A stretch of 64,000 bases of DNA, taken from NCBI RefSeq assembly GCF_000422665.1, contig NZ_KE383898.1:212575-276574 (forward strand), given 5' to 3'. A program made the translations under genes and the position numbers. Positions 50,562 through 58,400 of this stretch are shown piece after piece. This DNA comes from Ferrimonas senticii DSM 18821 (GTDB taxonomy: Bacteria; Pseudomonadota; Gammaproteobacteria; Enterobacterales; Shewanellaceae). How positions within the stretch are numbered: the stretch's first letter is position 1; every line of letters begins with the position of its first letter. The notes beneath the pieces were generated by a model. It was not told where the DNA came from and did not search any database. It saw nothing but the letters and a program-made list of their open reading frames with translations.

Positions 50562-50649
50562 GGTCAGGTGTCCGAGTGGCTGAAGGAGCACGCCTGGAAA
50601 GTGTGTATACGGCAACGTATCGAGAGTTCGAATCTCTCCCTGACCGCCA
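50562..50649 (+). tRNA. tRNA-Ser (anticodon GGA), second copy
   Basis: 88 nt with encoded CCA, identical to the copy at 90-177 but on the opposite strand. The anticodon GGA is at 50596-50598, and the long variable arm and GTTCGAAT T-loop are intact. It is the only complete tRNA in this array and ends 10 bp before a strong terminator. Confidence 0.97.
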
Positions 50650-50658
50650 TATAATGAA

Positions 50659-50692
50659 AAAGCCCCCAGCGCGAAGCGTTGGGGGCTTTTTC
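50659..50692 (+). terminator. Rho-independent terminator after tRNA-Ser
   Basis: AGCCCCCAGCGC-GAA-GCGTTGGGGGCT with one G-T pair, followed by TTTTTCG. The loop is again of the GNA type (C-GAA-G). Confidence 0.93.
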
Positions 50693-50708
50693 GTTATTTG
50701 CGTTTGTG

Positions 50709-51058
50709 GAGATCTTGGTTCGAACTCTTCAGTTTGCAATCGACGAGCGGAGCGAGGAGATCGCCGCAGGCGCCATCTCTCCCCATGCGCAGCATGGATT
50801 CACGTAGCGAATGACTGACCGCCATGGGGTGGTTGAGATCTTGGTTCGAACTCTTCAGTTCGCAATCGAAGATCGCCGTAGGCGCCATCTCTCCCTGGTG
50901 CGCAGCACCGCCGCGCAGCGGCATGACCGCCAGAGGTGGGTCGAAGTCATGATCAGACCTTTTCAGTTCGCGCTATCCCAACAGGGCAGGCCGATCGCCG
51001 CAGGTACCATCTCTCCCATGCCTAGCATGGATTCGCGTAGCGAGATTTGACCGCGATG
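50709..51058 (+). repeat. Three degenerate repeats carrying the tRNA-Ser 3' end
   Basis: Units start near 50709, 50834 and 50943. The first two share GAGATCTTGGTTCGAACTC, which includes a T-loop-like GTTCGAA. All three contain ATCTCTCCC and then TGACCGCCA (TGACCGCGA in the third), which together form the last 18 nt of tRNA-Ser. In each unit these two pieces are separated by two tandem mini-hairpins, for example CATGCGCAGCATG plus ATTCACGTAGCGAAT, and GGTGCGCAGCACC plus GCCGCGCAGCGGC. No protein-coding gene is credible in 50693-51204. Confidence 0.85.
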
Positions 51059-51142
51059 GTCAAAGCCAAACTCCCCACAACCTATATCTCTAATCAACCA
51101 CTGGAAATCTAGTTTCGAACCATCGCCAGCTAAACTGCCGTG

Positions 51143-51194
51143 CTGACAACTGACAACTGACAACTGACAACTGACAACTGACAACTGACAACTG
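51143..51194 (-). repeat. Heptamer array (CTGACAA)x7 just after the rhodanese gene
   Basis: Seven perfect copies of the 7-bp unit CTGACAA plus a partial CTG. In the sense of the adjacent minus-strand rhodanese gene the unit reads AGTTGTC. The array begins 10 bp after that gene's stop codon. Confidence 0.97.
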
Positions 51195-51204
51195 GTTCAA
51201 TCGT

Positions 51205-51570
51205 TTACTGCACTGCCAGCATCTCTTGATAACCACCGCCATTGACGACGTTGCTGTAGCCCATACGACTTAAGATTTGATGGGCGATGCCACTGCGTTG
51301 GCCACTGCGGCAATAGACCACAATCGCTTGGGTGCTGGGTAGTTCCAATTGCTTGATTGAGTATTGGATGCTGTGGTGCGGCAGATTTAGTGCCTGGTTT
51401 AAATGCCCTTGTTGGAATTCGCTGGGGCTGCGGACGTCAATTAGCACTGCGCCGTTGTTGATCTGTGACCACGCTTGCTGTGCTCGTGCTGAGGCGTGGG
51501 CGTCGGTTGGGCTAATTAGGGCGGTGACGGCGGCGATGCTAAGGGTGGCTGCCAGAAATAGATGGCGCAT
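51205..51570 (-). CDS. Secreted single-domain rhodanese
   Basis: 121 residues. A signal peptide ends near DAHASA. A rhodanese domain follows (GAVLIDVRSPSEFQQGHLNQ, then the active-site loop CRSGQRS with Cys87, then ILSRMGYSNVVNGGGYQEML). It is like PspE in size and location, and is predicted to move sulfane sulfur in the periplasm. It is monocistronic. A heptamer array follows the stop codon instead of an obvious terminator. Confidence 0.88.
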   Translation of the reverse strand: MRHLFLAATLSIAAVTALISPTDAHASARAQQAWSQINNGAVLIDVRSPSEFQQGHLNQALNLPHHSIQYSIKQLELPSTQAIVVYCRSGQRSGIAHQILSRMGYSNVVNGGGYQEMLAVQ

Positions 51571-51645
51571 TTTTCGGTGTCCTTGCTGAGAAAAATTCGC
51601 CGACTAGCATACGCCGATGGAACGGGGCAAAACTGCGAAGCAGAC

Positions 51646-51675
51646 AGCAAAAAGGGCGCCGAAGCGCCCTTAATT
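51646..51675 (-). terminator. Terminator after fadL
   Basis: On the minus strand: AAGGGCGC-TTCG-GCGCCCTTTTTGCT, a UUCG tetraloop on a GC-rich stem with a T-run, about 20 bp beyond the fadL stop codon. Confidence 0.9.
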
Positions 51676-51694
51676 TTTCAGTGATTGCAGTCGA

Positions 51695-52960
51695 TTAGAA
51701 CTGACGGCTGTACTGAATAGAGAAGTAGTTACCAGTAGACTTGGTGTGAGCGGTTAGAGAACCATTAAGGCCTGACAGGGAGTCTTCTTCAACCAGAACT
51801 TTTTTACCTGCGATGTGGGCAAAGCCTAGGTCCACAGTACCTTTTTCGCTGACTTTGAAGCTGGCGCCGATGGAGTACCACTTACGATCAGAGTCTGGAA
51901 TGGATGCGGATGAGAGCTCATCTACTACGCCTTCATCCAATGCGAAACCGGCACGTAGAGTAGTAAAATCGTTGTAGTACCAAGTGGCACCAACACTGGT
52001 AAACAGAGAATCTTGCCACTGGTAGTCCTTTAGAGCGGTGCCAGTATCGTAATCAACGGAGTCAAAGTTGCTCCACTGGGTCCACTGCACGGTGTAGTGC
52101 AGGGCAACGTTGTCATGGACTCGGTGGTAACCTGCGATCTGAGCAATGTCAGCTAGTGGCACAGTTAGCTCATCAAAAGCTTTATATTGCAGGTCAGTTT
52201 TATCTAGACCTTCTACGGTGCCATCTACGTCCATATCAGGGCTAAAACGGTAGCTGGCACCGATGCGGTGATTTTCATTGAATTCGTAGGTTACGCCAAC
52301 GATACCACCGAAACCGATGCCTGATGCGTCAACATCGACGAGCATCTCTGATGGAACAAGCTCGTTTGGAGCTTGGTTTTCACGGGTTAGAACACCTTCG
52401 CCATACACTACGTCAACACCGGCACCGAAACTTAAATGCTCGTTCACACGGTAGGAACCAGATAAATTCCAAGTGATGGTGGTCACTTCGGTATTGCCGA
52501 TTAGATCGGATGGGAATACAAACTTATCGTCCGGTTTACGGAACGATGAAGTGTCAGTACCGGTACCAAAGTTAGAAAAAATACCAGTACCGACAGCAAA
52601 TTTGTCGTTAATTGGGTGAATGTAGTAGGCGTTTGGAATAACTTTTGCCTCAGCGGCATCGTCAATGCTGCCCATCTCGTAGCCTAATGCAGGGATATTG
52701 TTGTTGTATCGTGCATCCAGTACATCCACTTGAATATCCACGTAAGACATACCAATCGACATTGCTGGCGCATCAAACATCGCCATGGCAGCTGGGTTGC
52801 GGGACAGCACCGAGGCGTTGTCGGCGATTACGGCATCACCAGCGAAAGCACGACCGATACCGGTGGCGGATTGGCTGTTCAATTGGAAGCCTGCCGCAAA
52901 GGCTTGGCCGGTTGATAGTGCTACCGCACAGGCAATAGCAACGCGAGAGATAGTTTTCAT
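51695..52960 (-). CDS. fadL: FadL family long-chain fatty acid outer-membrane transporter
   Basis: 421 residues. The signal peptide (ISRVAIACAVALSTGQAFA) is followed by the FadL plug start AGFQLNSQSATGIGRAFAGD and the family motif RNPAAMAMF. Barrel strands run to the C-terminal YSRQF, with the usual final Phe. It takes up long-chain fatty acids and other hydrophobic molecules. Codon use is less GC-rich than the neighbours, as is often seen for abundant outer-membrane proteins. An FNR/CRP-like site lies about 110 bp upstream. Confidence 0.92.
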   Translation of the reverse strand: MKTISRVAIACAVALSTGQAFAAGFQLNSQSATGIGRAFAGDAVIADNASVLSRNPAAMAMFDAPAMSIGMSYVDIQVDVLDARYNNNIPALGYEMGSIDDAAEAKVIPNAYYIHPINDKFAVGTGIFSNFGTGTDTSSFRKPDDKFVFPSDLIGNTEVTTITWNLSGSYRVNEHLSFGAGVDVVYGEGVLTRENQAPNELVPSEMLVDVDASGIGFGGIVGVTYEFNENHRIGASYRFSPDMDVDGTVEGLDKTDLQYKAFDELTVPLADIAQIAGYHRVHDNVALHYTVQWTQWSNFDSVDYDTGTALKDYQWQDSLFTSVGATWYYNDFTTLRAGFALDEGVVDELSSASIPDSDRKWYSIGASFKVSEKGTVDLGFAHIAGKKVLVEEDSLSGLNGSLTAHTKSTGNYFSIQYSRQF

Positions 52961-53070
52961 TATTTTGTGTCCCTACAGCTTTAAAAAAGGGGCGTTATCG
53001 TTTCTGCGGCGGATAGTAGCAAGCGATTAAAGACCCACATGTCCGACCAGCGTGATTGTGCATCCTAACA

Positions 53071-53084
53071 TCGATCTAGATCAT
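53071..53084. promoter_or_regulatory. FNR/CRP-type site candidate upstream of fadL
   Basis: TCGAT-CTAG-ATCAT matches the FNR consensus TTGAT-N4-ATCAA at 8 of 10 defined positions. It lies between the putP terminator and fadL, 111 bp before the fadL start. In Shewanella the corresponding regulator is EtrA. Confidence 0.35.
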
Positions 53085-53132
53085 GTTTTAACGCAAGTTT
53101 GTTGTGATTTTGTTGGTTGTCGGCAGGATTTA

Positions 53133-53164
53133 TAAACAAAAACGGAGGCGATTTTGCCTCCGTT
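53133..53164 (-). terminator. Terminator after putP
   Basis: On the minus strand: AACGGAGGC-AAAATC-GCCTCCGTT followed by TTTGTTTATA. Perfect 9-bp stem. Confidence 0.88.
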
Positions 53165-53211
53165 AACTTGATGAGTTGTCTAGAGTTTTTGCTCTAGCTT
53201 GAGTTTGAAAG

Positions 53212-54648
53212 TTAGAGCTTTTGCTCAAACTTAAGGTGCTGGTCGACGATGGTTTGCTCGGCTGGTAACAATTTGCTAACCACTACCCCGGCAACGGTGG
53301 CGAAGACGAAACCCGGCAACAGTTCATAGATGTCGAATACCCCGCCAGATAGCGGTTTCCAAACCAATACCGTGATAGCACCGACCACCATGGTGGCGAT
53401 GGCGCCGACGCGGCTGTAGTGACGCCAATACAGCGACAACAAGATCACTGGACCAAAGGCGGCGCCAAACCCAGCCCACGCGTAACTTACCAGCGACAAT
53501 ACCGACGATTTAGGATCCATGGCGATTACCGTTGCCAGCAGCGCTACTGCCAGTACGGTAATGCGGCCAACCATGATCCGCTCCTGCTCGCCCGCCTGTG
53601 GTCGCACCCATTTACGGTAGAAATCTTCGGTCACCACCGATGAGCACACCAGCAGCTGTGAATCGATGGTGCTCATGATCGCCGACAGAATCGCTGCGAT
53701 CAGAATGCCCGCAACCAGAGGGTTAAACAGCACCTTGGTGATCTGAATAAATACGGTTTCGGGGTTATCCAGGGGCGTGTCGGCAAACACTAGGGCGCCG
53801 GCAAGACCGGTTGCCAGTGCGCCCATCAGCGCCAGTACCATCCAGCTCATGGCGATTCGGCGTGAGGTGACCAGCGCTTCGCTGCTGCCAATCGCCATAA
53901 AGCGCGACAAGATATGTGGTTGACCGAAGTAACCAAGGCCCCAAGCCAGCAGCGACACCAATGACAGCGCCGTCATCGATTCCGGCCACATAGAGGTCAT
54001 GTTGGCAGGCAACTCTTCGATATGCAGATCGGTACCAACCCATACCATGACCGGTACCAGCAGCAGTGCTAACAGCATCAGCATACCTTGAAAGAAATCG
54101 GTCCAGCTGACGGCTAAGAAGCCGCCGACAAAGGTGTAGGAGACAATAATGGCGGAACCGACCCACAGCGCTGTTTGGTAATCGAGGCCAAATACTTGTT
54201 CAAATAAAATGGCGCCACCGACCATGCCGCTGGAGGTATAGAAGGTGAAGAACAGCAAGGTGGTGCTGGCGGCCAGTAAGCGCAGCAGGCCGCTGTCGGC
54301 AAAACGGTGCTCGAAGAAATCTGGCATCGTCAGGGAGTCGTTGGTGAACTCGGTGTAGATCCGCAGTCGCTTGGCGACCAGCAGCCAGTTAAGGCCGGCG
54401 CCCAGAACTAAGCCGATGCCGATCCACGCTTCCGATAGGCCAGAAAGGTAGACCGCGCCGGGTAACCCCAACAGTAGCCAGCCTGACATATCGGAAGCAC
54501 CTACGGACAGGGCGGTGACGGCGGGGCCCATTTTGCGGCCGCCAAGAATGTAATCGGAAGTGGTCGCTGTGGCGCGATAAGCGATGGCGCCGATCGCCAG
54601 CAAGGCGATCAAATAAGCGAAAAAGGTCAACAGTGTTGAAGTTGGCAT
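53212..54648 (-). CDS. putP: Sodium/proline symporter PutP
   Basis: 478 residues with about thirteen membrane helices. The N-terminus and first loops (DYILGGRKMGPAVTALSVGASDMSGWLLLG) are nearly those of E. coli PutP, including the residues that form the sodium and proline site. GYFGQPHILSRFMAI in the middle is also characteristic. It imports proline with sodium as carbon source or osmolyte. putA and its regulator are not next to it here. It is divergent from the elaA-like gene. Confidence 0.94.
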   Translation of the reverse strand: MPTSTLLTFFAYLIALLAIGAIAYRATATTSDYILGGRKMGPAVTALSVGASDMSGWLLLGLPGAVYLSGLSEAWIGIGLVLGAGLNWLLVAKRLRIYTEFTNDSLTMPDFFEHRFADSGLLRLLAASTTLLFFTFYTSSGMVGGAILFEQVFGLDYQTALWVGSAIIVSYTFVGGFLAVSWTDFFQGMLMLLALLLVPVMVWVGTDLHIEELPANMTSMWPESMTALSLVSLLAWGLGYFGQPHILSRFMAIGSSEALVTSRRIAMSWMVLALMGALATGLAGALVFADTPLDNPETVFIQITKVLFNPLVAGILIAAILSAIMSTIDSQLLVCSSVVTEDFYRKWVRPQAGEQERIMVGRITVLAVALLATVIAMDPKSSVLSLVSYAWAGFGAAFGPVILLSLYWRHYSRVGAIATMVVGAITVLVWKPLSGGVFDIYELLPGFVFATVAGVVVSKLLPAEQTIVDQHLKFEQKL

Positions 54649-54817
54649 GCGGTTTATTACCCGTTTTTAGTTGTTCTTTAAACTGAAAGGTCAAACTTAC
54701 TGATGTTAATGATTTCAGTTGCTTGCGCAAATAAAATGGCAACTTTTAGTTTGCAGATGGCAGCGTCAGTGGCAACATTTGTCGCCAACAATGATTACCT
54801 TTAATGGGTTAAAACCG

Positions 54818-55270
54818 ATGTCCCAAGCTGCTATCCAATGGCGTTGGCTGAGCTTCAACGAGCTGAGCGTGCGCGAGCTTTACCAATTGCTGCAACTGCG
54901 TGAACAGGTGTTTCAGATTGAGCAAAATAGCCTGTATGTCGATATCGACGGTCAGGATCAACAAGCGCTGCACCTGTTGCTAAGCGATGGCGATACGCTG
55001 TTGGGCTATCTGCGGCTGTTGCAACCAGCGCCAGAGCTTCTCAAGTTAGGGCGAATCGTGTTGGCACCGGCGGCCCGGGGGCAAAAACTGGGTAAGCCGA
55101 TGATTCAAGAGGGGATCGCCAAAGCAAAGCAGTTGGCAAACCATGGCACCGTTAAGATCTCGGCGCAGCTGACATTGAATGATTACTACCAAAGTCTAGG
55201 GTTTACGGTGATCTCAAGCCCCTACGACGACGGCGGGGTATTACATCAGGATATGCAGTTGAAACTGTGA
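54818..55270 (+). CDS. elaA: ElaA-like GNAT acetyltransferase
   Basis: 150 residues from ATG 54818, close to the 153 of E. coli ElaA; upstream in-frame starts would add a non-homologous tail. QWRWLSFNELSVRELYQLLQ and LREQVFQIEQNSLYVDIDG at the start are ElaA-specific. The acetyl-CoA loop is GRIVLAPAARGQKLGKPMIQ. Substrate unknown. It is monocistronic by spacing, divergent from putP. Confidence 0.87.
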   Translation: MSQAAIQWRWLSFNELSVRELYQLLQLREQVFQIEQNSLYVDIDGQDQQALHLLLSDGDTLLGYLRLLQPAPELLKLGRIVLAPAARGQKLGKPMIQEGIAKAKQLANHGTVKISAQLTLNDYYQSLGFTVISSPYDDGGVLHQDMQLKL

Positions 55271-55433
55271 GTTTTTGTCTTGTGTGGTGGGCAAGCTCAG
55301 ACCGCCGCTCAACTGATTGCAACGTGCTAACGTCCCCTCAAGATCATAATCCTTTGCCATAATTCACAATCTAAACCGACGAAGGAACTGCAGCTTTACG
55401 TCAAGGACTAGACACCATTCTGCTTCAGGTTAG

Positions 55434-58400
55434 ATGAGGGGAGTTATGTTCTGTCTTTGCCGTAGGCTGTCAGTAGCGCTGCTGTGGTTGTTGGCTGTAG
55501 GGGCGGTCGACGCCGCCAATTTTGCCAACCCGAATTTCACCGAAACCGCCATCAGTCGCCCCGACGGCGGCGGTTGGCAGGGATTGGTCGCCATCCAATT
55601 TAGTCCCGACGGCTCGCGGATCTATGCCCTAGAGCGTGAGGGCAAGATATGGGTTATCGATCAAAACCAACCGTTAGCGACACCGCTGCTGGATATCTCC
55701 GATGAGGTGTTTACCTTGCGCGATCACGGCATGCTTGGATTTGCGCTTGATCCAGACTTTGCCGCTAACGGTTACCTGTATCTTTATTATGTGGTTGACC
55801 GCCACCACCTAGAGCATTGCCAGGAGCCCACCTCTGGCAGCGGTGCTGCGATTTGCGATGCGCAGTACGATGTCGATTTCTCCACCAATCAAACCAGCGC
55901 CACCATTGGCCGGATCACCCGCTATCAACTGCAGTTAGCGCCTGGGCAAACCGATTACCATCGCGCCGAGGCGACCAATTATGATTCACGGTTGGTACTG
56001 CTTGGCCGTGATATGACCGACGGCGCACCGGTGCTGCATGACTCGCACGGGGTTGGCTCGCTGCTGTTTGGTACCGACGGCAGTTTATTGGCATCGATGG
56101 GCGATGGCGCCAGTTTCTCTTCGGTTGATGTTGGCAGTGCCAGTGAAACCGCTTATCAACGCGGCTTAGCTGACGGCATCATTCGCTTTGATGAAAACGT
56201 CGGTGCCTATCGGGCGCAGATGATCAATTCGCTCTCTGGCAAGGTTTTGCGGCTTAATCCGCAAACCGGCGAAGGCTACCCCAGCAACCCGTTCTACCAC
56301 GCCAGTTATCCACGTTCGCCGCAATCGCGGGTGTGGGCGTTGGGGCTGCGAAACCCATTTCGGATGACCATCAAACCGGGTACTGGCAGTCACAATAGCG
56401 CCGATGGCAACCCTGGGGTGCTGCTGCTTGGTGATGTTGGTTATTTTGATTGGGAAGAGCTGTTGGTTATCGACCGGCCGGCGCTTAATTTTGGCTGGCC
56501 AGTGTATGAAGGGATGGATTTTGAACATCGCTACTACGCTCGATCGCCAGTGGATACCTTAACCAGTGCCCAATTGGGTTGCGAAGTGCTGTTTCGTGAG
56601 CTGATCGCTCAGCAGCAGTTTGGCTCATGGTCATTGACCAATCCCTGCGGGGGGCTGCCGTTATCAGGGTTGCCGGCGTTTGAGCATCGGCGGCCAACGC
56701 TAACGTGGTTTGATGGCGAACTTGGCGCTTTTACGCCGCACTTTCAAGATGGCAGCGCGATATCGGTGAAGATCGGCGATGCCATTCCCGGCACCGCGAC
56801 AGTGCCGGTCAGTGGCACCCCATTTCGGGGCAACTCCTCCACCGGCGGCATTTGGTATCAAACCGGCAATTACCCAGAAAGTTACTTCGATAGCTACTTC
56901 CATGGCGATTTTGGCGCCCAGTGGATCCGCCATTTGCGGTTTGATGAACAGTATCGAGTCACCGAGGTTAATGAGTTTGCCGACGATGCCGGTGGGGTGG
57001 TGTTTATTGGCTCGCATCCACAATCGGGGGATCTGTATTACATCAGTTGGGCCAGCTTTCTCTATCACGTTGAATATGCTCCCGGTGGCAACCGACCACC
57101 GCAAGCGCAGATCGCCGCCGACAAGCAATTTGGGGCGTCGCCACTGACGGTCAATTTCAGTTCGGCGCAGTCGAGCGATCCAGAGCAGCAAGCGTTGCAA
57201 TCCCAGTGGCAGTTTGGCGATGGCAGTGAGGCCAATGGCACCCAAGTTAGCCATCAGTTCGTCGCCGATAGCAGTGCCCCGCAGCAATTTGAAGTCAGCT
57301 TGACGGTAACCGATAGCGGCAATCCCAGCCAAAGCGACCGCGCTACTATGGTGGTTAGCGTCAACAACACGCCGCCGCAGGTAAGTATTACCTCGCCGCT
57401 GAACAACAGCCTGTATCCGCTAGTTGGTGACAGTATCTATCCGTTAACGGCGGCCATCAGTGATAACGAACACAGTGCTAGCCAACTGAGCTGTCAGTGG
57501 CAACTGAGCTTGGTGCATAACGATCATCAACACGACGATCCACCACTGACCGATTGCGATGCCGAAGTGGTGGTCGCCCCGATTGGTTGCGATGGCGATC
57601 AATACCACTACGCGGTGACTCTGACAGTGACCGATGGTGCCGGTTTAGCCACCAGTGCGGTATCGCGAATGTATCCTGACTGCAGTGGTGATAACGGTGT
57701 GCCGGTGGCGCGCCCCGATAGCTATAACCTGCAACTTGGCCAAGCCGATATCTTTTTAGAGGTGATCAGCAACGATGATTTTGCCGCTGATATGCAGCTG
57801 GAATTGTTATCGCAACCAAGCCATGGGCTGCTGTCGGCAGCCAGCGACAATCTTGGTTTTGTCTACAGCTCGGTTGGCAATCAAGCGCTGACTGATCGCT
57901 TTAGCTATCGTCTGGTTAACTCGCAGGGGCTGCGCTCGGCACCGGCGGAGGTAACCATCAACCTTGCTAATTTGGGTGACTGGCCGCAACTGGCGGATGT
58001 GCAGATCTGGCCCAACGATGGCCAACCGGTGGAGTACGGCAGCACTTTATCGTTACAGAATCCCAATCCATCAGCGCTGATCCGCTTTAGCGGCGATGGC
58101 AGTGAGCCGACCCCTGCCAGCACCGATTTTCGCGATCCCACCTTTTTGTTTGAATCGCAGTTGATCCAAGCGCGCGCCTATCTGGACGGCTATCTGCCGA
58201 GCAACATCGCCAGTCAATATATTGAAGTGAGGCCGCAGCCGATGCCACTACCGACCGCAGGACTAATCGGTTACTGGCCGTTGAACGAGGGCAGTGGCAA
58301 CCGCGCGGTCGATTACTCTGGCAGTGGCTTTGATGGCGTTATCAGCGGTGCCAGTTGGAGCAGCGGTTGGGATGGGGCGGCGCTGCGTTTTGATGGCAGT

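Noticed and set aside
90-50649. Genomic island bounded by the two tRNA-Ser genes
   Set aside because: The tRNAs are inverted, no integrase is present, and the region is full of core genes (seqA, pgm, fldA, pst, nadA).
50576-51050. Short plus- and minus-strand frames through the tRNA and downstream repeats
   Set aside because: They cross the tRNA, the terminator and degenerate tRNA-derived repeats; compositions and starts are not credible as genes.
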